Notes: generated by a model from the sequence alone, not told the origin. A stretch of DNA of 64,000 bases from Romanomermis culicivorax (GCA_963922205.1 CAWUHX010000018.1:62001-126000), one strand, 5' to 3'; positions 11,301 to 22,570 are shown, numbered from the stretch's first letter. A program made the numbers and translations.

Positions 11301-12480
11301 CCCATGAAGGCTGAAGACATCGCGGTTTTGTCATAGCATGCCAAGGGCCTTTGATTTTCGGGCGGCTGTAATGTAAGTTTTTTCAGTCATCTTGTTCAAA
11401 GCGAAATCCAATTTTTGTTGATCTGTGTGACAATGGAGTGATTTGTCGAGGGCGGCTGGTTCGTGGTCCCTTAAATTGCCATCCGCGGCAGGGGTTGCTA
11501 CTTGACAATCTATGGGAGATTCGACCTGTCCAAGCACGTGTTTTGCCACTGCGATAAGTTGGTTCGGGCGGAGCTTTATGCTATTCGGCATATTATTGAC
11601 AAAAAGCAGTGGACAGTGGCCATTGGTGACGTTAACAATTGCGGTTTCGATTGGGAGCTCTGGGGCTACACTGTTGGTTGATAGTGATTGAACAATCATG
11701 TCTGGAATGGTTGCCGTAGTTGTGGGAAAGACGGTGCTGTTTACCCATTGCTGGCAATGTGGTGATATTGAAACCTATATTTGGGCGATGAGGAAAATTG
11801 GCTTGGCAAGGTGGGTAACCTCTAGTCCCCGAGGGGGCAGTTGGTGTGGACTAGGTTGAGCCTGTCCTATTGGTTGTTTGGCCTCGATTTCCTCAGGTTG
11901 GCTGGAAATATCAGATTTATCGTCAGAAAAACTTACTCGCTCCTCTTCTGGAATTTCTTGGAGAGCATTATCGTTCGTGGTGTTTAAAAATAATTCTGTT
12001 TGTGAGCGGACTGAGGTGATTACTTTGAGTGGTAGCTTCACATCTTGAATTTCGATGTAATTTTCCTTGAAGTTTAAGATCACATGGATATCAGGATGGG
12101 CGAGAAAATCAGTTCAAATGATACATTGATCATTTCCGTAATTGTGGAGGATTACGCACTTGATCATATGTTCACCAAACGCGGATTCCATTGTAATGAC
12201 TACTGGACCATGGGCGTTGACAACGGCGCCATCGGCCACTTTGATTTTACCACAGATCGGGAGTTGGAGCGATTGTTTGTCAAAGGCGCATTTGACTAAT
12301 CCTGAAGACAATAGGGAGCATTGGGCACCGATGAGCGCGTGTGCCTTGATGGCGCCAAGTTTAATTGGGATTTGGAAAGCTCTGGTGGAAACTTATTTGC
12401 GGACGAAAAGCTTTGATGACGGCGTGAGATTGTCAATCTGGCAAACAGATGAACAGATGTGGCATGGATCTCAGAAAGCA
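8321..12480 (-). pseudogene. pol: Element B pol: protease, RT, RNase H, integrase (frameshifted)
   Basis: This is a Gypsy-type pol on the minus strand in several frames. The retropepsin-like part (about 12480-11700) reads ALIGAQCSLLSSGL where ALI-D-S/T-GA is expected, so the catalytic Asp and one neighbour are missing, and a TGA follows. RT (11213-10600) has [27 protein letters not shown] and the catalytic VYMDDIIIF. Frames 10780-10358 and 10470-8884 continue with RNase H ([24 protein letters not shown]), an H-H-C-C zinc segment (CKNCQ), and the integrase core with its Asp-Asp-Glu residues ([23 protein letters not shown]). Frame 8840-8532 ends with a GPY/F-like segment (IGRFIITNV). Order PR-RT-RH-IN identifies Ty3/Gypsy. 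At least three frameshifts inactivate it. Confidence 0.9.
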
Positions 12481-12494
12481 TGACCTGTTGCGTT

Positions 12495-15098
12495 CTAACA
12501 AACGATCCCGGGGCTCATGATCGGGGTAGAAGATGCTATTTCTTTAGAAGGGATGACCATGTTGGCGGTGGAAGTTGATTGATTGAGTGCGCGCGTATCT
12601 AGAGCGGTTGCGGAAATGGCTGAGGATGATGGCAAAGCCGGTAGCGCAAGCGGGAGTTCTGAGGATTGAGAACTGGTGCATGAGGAATCTGTGGGCATTG
12701 TAACGTATGGGGCTGGCACCGCATTATAGTGAATGTGTTGTTCCCATGGCACCGGAAAAAGTTGATTCGGGTAGACGGTGTAGGTGTTCTGAACAAAATC
12801 ATTTGGACAATTTACTGGATTACCTTCATAAAAATAGTTCCTTGCACTGCGGGAGTAATTTGAACCTCTCTGGGGCGGTGCTCCGCAGCATGGTCTCCAC
12901 TCCCGTTGTCCAGGGATATTGTTAGAGCTGATTCGAAAATTGGTTTGCGGGGGTTGAGCGGCATGGGTTGGACGGTTCAGATTGGTGGTGAGGGCTTTGT
13001 GGCCGGGAATTGGATGAAAATTCTCCGGGACGTTGCCGTGATTTACGTTCTTCATGGCCGTGGTCGTATCGTTGGATCAATTGCTCCAGGAGCATTTCTG
13101 TGCGTGGTTGCGACTGTGGAGGTTGTTCTAGCTGTTGCATTGAAAAGAGACGAATTTATTGGGTGGCGGCTCGGAATTTTGCGAGTGGCGATCAGTTGAA
13201 AGTGTTCAGTCGCGATAGCGATCCTGTGATCGGTCCGTTCTACGGCGGCGGTCAAAAGGGCAATTGGACGGCTGCGGCGACCTTGGTGGCTGCATTTCCA
13301 GGTCAGCTTGGTTGACAAGTATAGGCCACTCCGTGGTCCCCATTTCAGCTTTGGTTGCGTTGAGGATGCTACGGGCTTTGGTGACGGCGTTGGCCAATTG
13401 TTGGACATTTGTAAAACTTTTCCCTTGTTCGCCGATTGTTAATTGGTAGAAAACAGGTATTTTAGTCAAAAAGGTGTCAATTACTTGTTTGTGCCGAAAA
13501 GTTTGATCCTCATCTTGGAATAACAATTGCACATAAGTCATTACCTTACTCAAAAACGCGGCGGGTTCCTCTCCGACTTTGGGGGTGATCGACGCGAGCT
13601 CATGTTTGAGGGTCATTTGGTTGCAATCCGGGGCTAATTGGAACATGAGGAAATTTTTTGTGTCTTCGTAGCGTGTCATATCTTGAATCATGTTGCTCGG
13701 TGTATCGCGGGTAAGTCGGCAGAGTGCGCTCATCTTGATGTGGTTGGAGGCGTCATATCCAAACTCATTTTCTAAGCGAATGAAAAAGCGTAGGAGGCGT
13801 TTGTTTGTTGCAGCTCCATCAATAGTTAGCGGGTGCATATTGTCGACAATGGTTTTGATTCGACTATCTTCTTGGTGGTGAGATGTGCACGGCAATTTGT
13901 ACCAAGGTTGCAGTCGGTCATAATAATCGTCAGGCGGGTAGTCCGAGAAACCAAATGGGTTGGCCGCAGGCTGGGGGCGTCTTTGAGGTACGGAACAGGA
14001 TGTTTCCTCTTCTCCGCATGTGTTAGGAGAAAATTCATTATTGTACAGGGTGTCGGTGGATGACGCTTTAGGTTTGACATGCACTGGTGGTGGACCAAAA
14101 GCCAAAGCCGGCTCAGTTTCACGGAGAGTCTTGTTCAGGATATAGATATCGCGCGTTTCCTCGCCGTGAAACCCTGAGGTCACTGGCGGTGGTATTGGTG
14201 TAGGTGGGTTACCTGCTGCGGCTGCGGCGGCGGTTGTTGAAATCAATTGTTGCATTTGCTCTGCTAGGGCAGTGAAGCGCGTGTTTGTGGATTTCACTTG
14301 CTCTTGGATTTCACCTTGAACATGTAGTTGCTGTGCTTGGAATTGATCGGAAACAGCGCCGATAATTTGATCAATTGTTTGGACTGTTGGAACATTGTTG
14401 GTTATCCGCATGGCGGTGGTGCTGAGCTGGTCTAACCTGTCGCCTGCTTCTATTCGGAAATTATGAACTTCGTTTGCATTTGCAATTGCTAAACTGTTGC
14501 GGTGATTGGTTACTGGAGCGCGGATGGTGGCTGGGGCCTGGGGTGGAATGATATTAATAAAGGAGTCCGAGGAATCAGTTCTGGTGACAGTTTGGTCGTT
14601 GTTGACTTGGGGGGCCGTGCTGGGCGGCAGTATCTGTGATATGACCGGCGCGCTAACACATATGACGATGACTGGATCTTGACTCGAGGGTGGCTGCCCA
14701 TGTGAATTGACTATCGCTGGGGCTGCGGAGATGAGCGGTACTTGGGTCTGTGCAGTCCCATCCGACGCAAGGTTACTGAAAGTAGACAATGGCGGATTAG
14801 GGGGCGGGAGGCTTACTGTGGGTAGCGCTGATGATTGCGTAATATTTGTCATCCACGGCAGTAATATTTGGTCAAAACTCAGAGCACGGGGCGCGGCCAT
14901 GGTTGCATTAGGCGAGCTTGATCGAGATGGGAGGCGTGTGAAATCTGGGGGTGTGTGGCTTACTTTCGGCATCTTTTTCCGGAGGGTATAATAACCTTTT
15001 TTGTAACCTTGGGCATAACTACGGCGTGGTCGAATTTTGAAACTTGGGATCGTATTCGGATGCAGCGCAATCGGGGGGAAAGGAAGCGTACAATCCAA
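12495..15098 (-). pseudogene. gag: Element B gag
   Basis: The main frame is 15098-13206 (630 codons, no internal stop), continued by shifted frames 13408-13052 and 13055-12495. No ATG starts the open frame at 15098. The most likely start is the ATG near 14900 ([11 protein letters not shown]), because the related copy in element C begins at the matching place (MANTPSGTLNFDQ). Order is a Pro/Ser/Thr-rich N-terminal region, a helical segment with [18 protein letters not shown], and a capsid-like part ([40 protein letters not shown]). The C-terminal tail is polar and Gln/Asn/Pro-rich with no clear CCHC knuckle. It lies directly inside the 5' LTR, upstream of pol, which fits gag. Confidence 0.75.
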
Positions 15099-15109
15099 AT
15101 GGTCATCAG

Positions 15110-15648
15110 TGTTGTATTTAAAAATAAATTGGGGGATTTGTGTTCAGGCAGGAGTGGGATCCCAGGGTTCGTCCTTAATGTACCTATTTCCCGCCCCCAT
15201 ACTTACCCGATTAACTTAGTTAGTAGTACTTAAACCCAACACTAATAATCCTACCAATCAAGGAAAAGATACTTCCTTAATTGTCTCCCGAACTAAGATA
15301 AATACAAGAAAGAAAACCCTTCTTCAATTTTACCTTACACAATAAGAAACACTTACTTACAAACAGGGCTGGGCGAGAGTATAAACAATTCAATCCCACG
15401 CACTGGGGGGAAAACAAACAAAGACGAGCGTGCGGGGAGGCAGCGAGTAGGACATATGACTAATAGAAAACGTACGTTATAAAAAACACAAAGAGGAATG
15501 CACGTGGAGAGAGCCAGTGCACGCATACAGACATGTGCTACAGTAAGACGGCTGTTGATGGTCCACGTCCCTCACTCCACTTGGTACTTGCAGGCCTCAT
15601 GCAGGGATTGACAAAAAATGACAAAATCAGCGGAAACACACTACAACA
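15110..15648 (-). repeat. Element B 5' LTR
   Basis: This 539 bp LTR pairs with 1585-2123. On the minus strand it ends at 15110, and the sequence just inside (complement of 15090-15109, beginning CTGATGACC) should hold the primer-binding site. It does not start with the usual TGG and is probably mutated. The related element C has TTGGTGTGCAACC at the same position. Confidence 0.9.
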
Positions 15649-15652
15649 GTAT
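15649..15652. repeat. Target site duplication of element B, right copy (GTAT)
   Basis: This matches 1581-1584 and directly abuts the right LTR end. Confidence 0.85.
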
Positions 15653-16631
15653 CTCTCCAAGGAGTACGACGAGAAAATCTAACCTCTCCCTGGGACAATT
15701 CATCACACATAGTCACCTTTCTTTCCCTAGACTTTCTATCTTCTGAGTAACCATAGGCATTCGATTGTGCTTGTTCAGCATTCCTCGAACTCTGTTGTTC
15801 CTCAGTCCATGCTTTATCTCTGGTAGAATATCTTTCTCTATTCTCCTGAGACCTTACATAATCTTCCGATTGAACCTCTTTTTTAGGTTCATTGACCCTT
15901 TCTACTCTATTTTCTAAGTAAGAAGACTCACTTATCTTCTTCCATTGGTCTTCTTCGATTTCTTTTTCGCTATCTTGCGCGTTTTCTATTACTTTGATTA
16001 ATAATTCGATCTTTTTCTCCAAGGGGTTAATTCGAAAATCTTTCGGGTCGACTGGCTCCCTTTGATCTTTGCAGCATACCCAATTTGCCGTTTCTGCCGC
16101 ATATCGCCTTGAATATCTATCATCGTATAATTCGGCCGGCGGGTCCTCATAATACTCGTTGAAATTCATGTCCACCATATTCAACTTCCACGCCAGTTTC
16201 GATTTCCATCTAATCTCGTCCAGCATTTCGGCCATCGGGTGGACAATTTTTGGAGGTGTCGTGGGTCTTTTTCTCTCCAAGGTCTGATGACCTTTGGCAT
16301 TTCCACCTACAGTAGCTTTGATCTCGGCTTGCCTAGCCATCTCGAAACTACTCCTCATCAACTCCTCTTCCAATCTTGCCATTTCGGCATTTTTGCTCTC
16401 TCCCCTCACCTCAGTCTCAGGCGCCTGTGTTTGAATTTGTCCTACCGCTGCATGTTTTTCAGGGGAGTCAAAATTCGAAACACTAGGTTCGTGTGACCTA
16501 GGAGGTGTTCTCAAGGTTTTTCCTAGTGGAATACTCATTTTTTGTACCTTTCCTGTGTGTAACTGTAAATAAAACCCTGAAGGTTTAGTTATTTTCCTGG
16601 TGGTTCTCTGGTTATCCATCATGAGAGGCAT
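15653..16631 (-). CDS. gag: Element A gag, 5' half (interrupted by element B)
   Basis: An open minus-strand frame starts at the ATG at 16631 ([20 protein letters not shown]) and runs unbroken to the element B insertion at 15652. The upstream frame begins directly beside a candidate primer-binding site, so the start is well placed. The protein is charged and mostly helical: [20 protein letters not shown], then [20 protein letters not shown], then a long Glu/Arg/Ser-rich stretch. The frame continues on the other side of element B at 1584 into the RS-rich segment. Together the halves form a long gag-like protein with an extended N-terminal region. I recognise no named domain in this half. The retroelement assignment rests on its junction with the 1-1584 gag. 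Confidence 0.65.
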
Positions 16632-16632
16632 T

Positions 16633-16646
16633 AAGAGTCCGCCACT
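16633..16646 (-). other. Candidate primer-binding site of element A
   Basis: The minus strand reads AG-TGGCGGACTCTT between the LTR-like end CCTAACA (16647 onward) and the gag start at 16631. A TGG start a few bases after an ACA end, just ahead of gag, is the usual layout of a tRNA primer site. TGGCG is also the start of the candidate sites in elements D and F. Confidence 0.5.
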
Positions 16647-17060
16647 TGTTAGGCTGCTGTGGGTTAAAGATGATGTAACCGACCTTTGGGTTTATACAAA
16701 GGAAGTAGCAACAGTTCTGACCACAGGCTAACAAAAACAATAAACCAAAACTCTCTCACACGTTTCACCAGATACACTCCAGTACTTCACCAAACCTCAG
16801 GCAGAACACCTTGGCACGTACTTCAGGAGCTCCTACCCAAGTCTCCACTCCTAAGCATATAATCTCCTCCACTACACTCACAAAACAGTACAAGTTACCG
16901 TGTCAACTTGTATTGGGAAAACAACGGGCTAGGCCAATACAATAAAATCAAAAATAAAGTAAATAGCGAACAGCAGTGATGCTCCCATCCAAAATCCAAT
17001 AATAATGATAATAATAAAAAATATAAACAAACACGCCAAACAGTGGCTACACACATCTAT
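16647..17060 (-). repeat. Probable 5' LTR of element A (outer edge unresolved)
   Basis: Plus-strand sequence starting TGTTAGGCTG lies next to the candidate primer site and carries no gene. The outer edge is not certain. Gag of element C becomes recognisable at roughly 17060-17160, so the LTR must end before that, somewhere between about 16920 and 17130. No partner copy is in the window, so the call rests on position and the TG terminus only. Confidence 0.4.
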
Positions 17061-17129
17061 GTAAATTTTTTTCTTCTCTTTCCGCCACTTTTCGCCGCGT
17101 CCTACGGCCTGGGCACCGAGGCCGGAAGC

Positions 17130-17975
17130 TGAACAGGTGCACCTACGGCAACGCCGACACTGGGTCCTTTTCTCTGAAAGTACATTTGTGATATAAATAT
17201 CATGCCTATCCTTACAGTGGAATCGAAAACTAGCCAGCGGTGGCCTAGGGGTTGGTTGGTTATTGCACGCCGCGACAGCGGCAGTTGTCAAAATTAACTG
17301 TTGCATTTGTTCCGCGAAGGCGGCCAATCACGTGTTTGTTACTTGAGATTGTTCTTCAATTTTGTGTTGCACCTGCAGTTGCTGTGCTTGTAATTGGTCG
17401 GAAATGGTGCCAATGATTTGATCAATGGTTTGTACAGTCCGAACATTATTGGTAATCCTTCCGGTGGGGGTATTCAGTTGTTCAAGGGCATTGCACTCTT
17501 CTAATCAGAAATTTTGAACTTTGCAGGGGTTGAGGAAGGCTAAAGTGTTGCAGTGGTCACACAAATTTGCTTGGGTGGTGGCTAGGGCCAGTGGCAAATC
17601 GAGATTGACAAAAGAATCAGTAGAATCAGTGTTGTCAATATTCCAGTTGAGTGCCATGTTTGCAGCAATGTGTGCTGGTGGCATTTGCCGTTCAGCTAAT
17701 GCGCCAGTGCTATCAGTTGTGGTAGAACTCAAAACTTGTCCAAGAACCATCAGCGTGGCTGTAGTCGTCAGTAGAGCCGCAACAGTAGTTTGCAGCAACT
17801 GTTGGATGGGTTCTCCTTGAGGCCCAGTATTACTGAAAGTAGAAATTTGTGGATTCATAGATGGAAGGCTCACCAAAGGCAGGGCACTAGGTTGGGCTAA
17901 GACCATAGCCATAGTTGACATGGCTGTAGGAAATTGCTGATCGAAATTTAGTGTGCCACTGGGGGTGTTGGCCAT
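17130..17975 (-). pseudogene. gag: Element C gag fragment, relative of element B gag
   Basis: Minus-strand frames 17975-17505 (starting MANTPSGTLNFDQQFP) and 17327 downward ([20 protein letters not shown], then FHCKDRHDIYITN) parallel element B gag ([37 protein letters not shown]). Similarity fades near 17130, where the frame becomes unrelated, so this copy is cut off. The left neighbour is the presumed LTR of element A, so element A may have inserted into element C. Stops and a frame change make it non-functional. Confidence 0.75.
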
Positions 17976-18183
17976 GGCATTGGGTGAACGTGAATGTGAA
18001 TCATGACAGGTTTAATCGGGAGGTGTATGTTTCATGCGTGGCATTGTTGTAAGCAATTTATAGAATTCTTGTTTGTATCCTTGAGCACAAATGCAGTGTG
18101 GACGATTTTCCAGACTTGAAAATGACAATCGATTGCAGTGCAATGGCATGGAAATGAGGCCTGCAAACCAGGTTGCACACCAA

Positions 18184-18711
18184 TGTTGTATTTGAAAATA
18201 TGTGTCCTGGCGTAGATATTGATGGCAGGCAGGAGTTGTCTAGGGATCAACCTTATTGCATGTGTTTTCAACACCCATGCTTACTCCAGAACCTAAACTC
18301 TTAAAGTACTTAAACCCCACAATAAAATAATCCAAATCAGAAAACCTTCAGTTTCCTAATTTGAGTTCCCAATGCTTAAGATCAAAAGAGGAGAAGCTTC
18401 TCCTATAAATTTTACCTGACCAAAAACAACTCATGTGACCAATATAAAATATTGCATGGTGGGCAGAGTTAACACAAGAAATGTCCTGTGTACTGAGAAA
18501 TGACAAAAAAGCAAGGCAATGTTGACTAATACAAAAACATATAACAACCACAATAATAAGAGAGCTCGCTGGCACATGTACCGAATTCGGGCTACAGTAA
18601 GATGCTCCAAATTGTTCTGCTTTGCCTGATTTTATTTGCACCTGCACGCATCTCTATCAAATTGACAAACTATTATAAAAACCTGAAAATCGGCAGAAAC
18701 ACACTACAAAA
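18184..18711 (-). repeat. Element C 5' LTR (diverged copy of the element B LTR)
   Basis: It begins TGTTGTATTT and ends near ACACTACAAAA, with shared blocks such as GGCAGGAGT, CTTACTCC and AGTACTTAAACCC, matching the 539 bp LTR of element B but clearly diverged. It lies just outside element C gag in the right orientation. Minus-strand sequence next to 18184 reads TTGGTGTGCAACC, a plausible primer-binding site. Right of 18711 the LTR-like sequence of element E begins. Confidence 0.7.
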
Positions 18712-18897
18712 GAAATAGCTGTGAGTGAGGAGTGCCCTTGGAAGGAAACTTATGCTAATGAAGCATACTGTAGCTGAAACAAATGTGGAACAAAACACAG
18801 ACAAAAGAGAAAAGCATAAAAATGACAAATGATCAAAATAATAAAGTATCAGCATGAGAAATCACATGAGGTTGCTAGTTTTGATCGACACATGACA
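18712..18897 (-). repeat. Element E 3' LTR, partial
   Basis: This 186 bp segment is closely similar to 41693-41877. The minus strand starts TGTCATGTGTCG at 18897, resembling the LTR starts of D (TGTCATGTAA) and F (TGTCAAGGG). The left part is missing because element C sits there. The purine stretch GAAGGACCTCC on the minus strand abuts it, as a polypurine tract should. Confidence 0.6.
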
Positions 18898-19427
18898 TGG
18901 AGGTCCTTCGAAAAACGGCCTCGTCATCCTTATCAGGAGTCATAGAATTGTTGCACAGCATGTCCATGGTTGTTGATCATCCAGTGATGTGGCAGCTGGT
19001 GATCAGTGATCAGTTGAACTGTTGGTGTGGGAAGCATTTTTTTGTTGTGGAACAGCTGATGATGCAACGGCTGGTGATTGGGGATCCCTGAAGTTGCTGA
19101 AGTCTGGTATCCTGTGATGAGATCTAGAATGAGAAAAATTTTAGGGGGATGTGAGGCTATCGCAGGGATGCACCTGGCTATAATGGAGGTGCCCCTGTAA
19201 TGTTAGGCTATCAGGGAGATGCGCCTGTACCCTGATTCAGATGCTTTGGTCGCTGCTCATTCTCTTCTTTTCACTAGACCCAAACTGTCTTTTAACTGTT
19301 TCTCGACCTTGTAGAGGGGAGAGTGAAAGGGTCGAAGTGAATAATCCATGAAGGGCATGGCATTCCTTCAAAAAAGGACGTCCTCGTCCGTAAGATGGGG
19401 ACCAAGAAGAGAAGAGCATCCTGATGC
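18898..19427. other. Element E 3' non-coding region
   Basis: This lies between the pol end (19428) and the LTR (18897). No coding frame is evident. On the minus strand a motif like GACGAGG(A/C)CGT followed by a T-run and GAAGGA occurs twice, near 19365-19395 and 18903-18925. That may be a duplicated polypurine-tract region. Confidence 0.5.
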
Positions 19428-19674
19428 TTAGGGGTCCCAGACCTCCTCATCAAGATGAGGGTCAATCAGATTTGGTGTAAAGACCTTGTTTGTTGAGGAG
19501 ATCAAAATGGGAGCTGAGTGGTCAGCAAAGTTGCCCGCTGTCCATGAAGTGGAAGGTGCCTCCTCTACTTCATTTGGTGCATCTGGAGACATGTAATGTC
19601 TAAGCTGATTGAAATGTAAAGTGTCTTCCTGATCTGTCTCAAGATGAATAGTGACATTAGAATATGTCACATTC
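19428..19674 (-). pseudogene. pol: Element E pol, C-terminal end of integrase
   Basis: The minus-strand frame reads VTYSNVTIHLETDQEDTLHF followed by NQLRHYMSPDAP and ends in a stop near 19428. This resembles the GPY/F tail of the element F integrase (NYPNIVIENK...ETIHVNRTKP). It is separated from the rest of the integrase (22840 onward) by the LINE. The joined reading was checked only for position. Confidence 0.65.
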
Positions 19675-19685
19675 GTAACAAGATA
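19675..19685. repeat. Target site duplication of the LINE, left copy
   Basis: GTAACAAGATA occurs here and at 22829-22839, exactly flanking the LINE and splitting the element E integrase. Confidence 0.85.
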
Positions 19686-19689
19686 CTTA

Positions 19690-21717
19690 CTTAGACTTAG
19701 ATCCTCCCATGCTATGTAGCATATTGGGCAGCAAATGATCGCCATTGGTTTCGATCTTGCGCCAGAGTTTCCGTATTGTCCCACGCCATGTTCAATGCCT
19801 TCTGGTCTTGAATGAACATCCTTCTCCAGGTATTTCATGGACATCCGCGCGGCCTTTTGGTGCCTCGAGGTTGCCAGTGCATTGCTATCCTCCGTATCCA
19901 TGAGCGATCCATTTGGAAGATGTGGCCAGCCAGTCGGAGTCTTCAACCTGCAAGGATATTGTGGAGTTTGACTGCGCCACTCCTTCCCAGGACTTCTTCG
20001 TTTGTGATGTGGTGGGTGTAGCGGATCTTTAGGGTTCGGCGGAGGCAACGTTGTTGGAAGACATCCAGCTTGTTGTTAATGCTGGCTGACGCCTTCCACG
20101 TCTCGCTGGTGTAGAATGCAGTTGGGAACACGATGGAGTTGAGTAGGGGGAATTTGATCCTGAGGGAGATGGTCGGCGAGGCCTAGATCTTGTTCATCCT
20201 CCTAAATACTGCTGCTGCCTTCCCGATGTGGCATTTAACATCCACCTGGGCGTTGCCATCTTCAGAGATCAGACTACCTAAGTAGGTGAATTTCTCCACT
20301 TCCTCCAGTTTCTGCGTCCCAGTAAATACTCCCCACCATGGATTGGTGTTGTTGATGTTCATGATCTTCAATTTTTCGGCGCTAATCCCCAAGCCAACTT
20401 TCCCAGCTTCTCCTTGTAAGTCCAAAGTTCCCACTGCAACTTTTCCTCAGTTTCCTCGAGTAGGGCAATGTCCTCAGCAAAGTCAAGGTCTCCAAGTCAT
20501 TTGCGGTCGGACCAATGAATGCCAGCCCCAATTCATGCCCCAGCATGCCTCATGGCGAAATCAAGGGCGATGAGGAAAAGTAGCGGAGAAAGGATGCAGC
20601 CTTGCCTGACATCGGTGGCGATTTCAAAAAACTCAGTATGTCTATTTACGGTCTTGATGCAGCAGCTTGATTGGTGATACAGGTTTTTGAACATGTTAAT
20701 GAAGCTGCTCGGGATGCTGTACAGGCGTAAAATTTGCCAAAGGGAGTGGTGATGGATGTTGTCGAAGGCTTTTTTGAAGTCGGCAAAGTTGATGGTAAGC
20801 TGTTGCCGGTATTGGATGCACTGTTCAATGATATTTCTCAAGGCCAAGATTTGTTCTGTGCATGAACGGCCATTTCTGAACCCCGCTTGCTCTTCTCATA
20901 GACGTTGGTTGAGGGCATTTTGCAGTCTTCGAAGAAGAACGATGCAGAATGCCTTGCCAGGCACAGAGAGGAGGGTGATGCCTCTTTAGTTGGTGCATTT
21001 GGAGGAGTTGCCTTCCTTTGGTAATTTGACTATGGCACCTTTTTGCCAATCCTCCGGAACTGTGTCTCTTTGCCAGAACTTGTTGAACAGTGCTGTCAGT
21101 GCTTCCACCATCGTTTGACCACCATGTTTCAGTAGCTCTGCGGGTATTTTGTCCAGACCGACCACTTTGTTGGTCTTGAGATTCTTGATCGCCATCTTCA
21201 CTTCCTGAATGGTGATTTCATTGGTGTTGACCATCAGTTCTTCTTGAGAATTTTCCACATCAAAATTGTAAATTGTGGTGGGCTCTGGCTGGTTGAGAGT
21301 TTCTTGGAAGTGCTCAGCCCATCTTTTGTTCTGCTCTTCTTGGGCGATTAAAAGCTTTCCATTCTTGTCCTTTATTGGGACATTCGAATTGGGTCTCCAT
21401 CCAGTGAGCTCATTAATGATACGGTACAGGGTCTTAGAATCGTTTTGGTCAGCTGCTTCCTGGGCTTTGGCGCCTTTCCACTCTAACCACTCTTTCTTGT
21501 CTTTCCGACAACTTCTCTTCACAAGCCGATCTAGTTCAGCATAGTTTTGGTTCTCTTCTTCGACAGTTTCTGGTGTTTTGGCCTGGTCTCGTTTGAGCTT
21601 GGCGATTTTCTTTTCATCGATCAATTTCCATGATCTTCCCTGGATCCACTGTTTGCTCTTTTTTATGGGGCATCTTCCAATGCTGTTTTGCGCGCATTCC
21701 ACAGTGGCATCTCTCAA
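19690..21717 (-). pseudogene. LINE reverse transcriptase and C-terminal region
   Basis: Frames 21717-20986, 20847-20533, 20434-20183 and 20131-19690 read in series. RT motifs are NKVVGLDKIPAELLK, GITLLSVPGKAF, QAGFRNGRSCTEQI, NFADFKKAFDNI, VRQGCILSPLLFLIALDF, then DLDFAEDIALLEE where (F/Y)ADD is expected, and FTYLGSLISEDG. GAG (Glu) stands for the first catalytic Asp, and stops fall between blocks, so the enzyme is dead. The tail includes DVFQQRCLRRTLKIRY, common in this LINE group. Reverse transcription and target-primed integration would be its job. It follows the endonuclease block on the same strand. Confidence 0.85.
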
Positions 21718-21771
21718 GCCTTGCCATGTTTCTTCAATCTCCTCGGTCTCTTCGAGGAGGGCAAATCGATT

Positions 21772-22570
21772 TCATAATTTCAAGGTGAAGGCATTGGCAT
21801 TGGTCCAGTCCTTGAGTTCTTCGGTTGCAAATGGTCTCTTTGGTTTGGGTTGTTTTTGGTTTCGAAGCTTTAGCTTCATTTCTCCCCTGACTAGATAGTG
21901 ATCAGATCCAACGTCCGCTTTATGATAGGCCCTTGCATCGGGTAGAGACGACCTCCACTTTTGACTTATGCATATGAAATTGATCTCATTGAACGTGCAT
22001 CTGTCCAGTGACCCCCATGTCTTCTTGTGGATCCTTTTATGCTGAAAGTGCATATTGCCGATGCAGAGCCCATTGTGTTCACAGAACCACATCAGCCACT
22101 CCCCATTGTCGCTGAGCCCTGTGGATGATGCATGCGCTCCAATCACCAATTCGTATCCCAATTGGTCGCCGCCCACTTGGGCATTGAGATCGCCAATGAG
22201 GATCTTGAGATCATGGTTGGGAATGTCGTCAAAAACATCTTGCAGTTGGTCGTAGTCACCCTATTTTCCACACTATCCATTGGTGCATAGACTTGTACAA
22301 CAGTTGCTTTGGCATGGCCATATCCGAAGCCGGCTGTGATGATTTGATCACTGATTATCTTCCAACTGATGAGGGCTCTCGTCGCCTCCTTGCTCAAAAC
22401 AAATCCAACGCCACGTTCATGCCGTACTTTGTTGTAGGAGTACAATATCGTCTTGCCATCTCTAATAAAGCGGCCATTTTATGCCCACCTGACCTCGCTA
22501 ATCCCAAGGATATCGAGTCGATAATCATCAAATTCTTTCAGGAGTTGTGCTCATCCTCCGCTTTAATATA
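21772..22570 (-). pseudogene. LINE apurinic-type endonuclease domain
   Basis: Frames 22445-22143 and 22176-21772 carry RHERGVGFVLSKEATRAL, TVVQVYAPMD, a shifted block around SISMPKWAATNW, WGSLDRCTFNEINFICIS, and VGSDHYLVRGEMKLKL with the Ser-Asp-His triad typical of EEP endonucleases. A frameshift near 22150 breaks it. Such enzymes nick the target DNA for priming. The block lies just ahead of the RT, as in RTE-like LINEs. Confidence 0.8.

Larger units (their letters stand above)
1585..15648 (-). mobile_element. Element B: giant 14.06 kb Ty3/Gypsy LTR retrotransposon with 3' accessory genes
   Basis: This is a complete but inactivated LTR element read on the minus strand. In transcription order it holds the 5' LTR (15110-15648), gag (about 12495-15098), a pol with protease, RT, RNase H and integrase (about 8321-12480), roughly 5.2 kb of additional coding sequence (about 2705-7920), and the 3' LTR (1585-2123). 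Both LTRs are 539 bp, begin TGTTGTA and end TACAACA as read on the plus strand, and are flanked by GTAT. They differ at about 8% of sites by eye, so the insertion is not recent. Gypsy elements are usually about 5-9 kb; the excess here is the block after the integrase. GC content looks higher than in elements D and F. Confidence 0.88.

Noticed and set aside
16647-16734. Very short 88 bp LTR for element A (TGTTAGGC...GGCTAACA)
   Set aside because: The inverted ends may be coincidence, and the size is far below that of Gypsy LTRs; the edge was left open.
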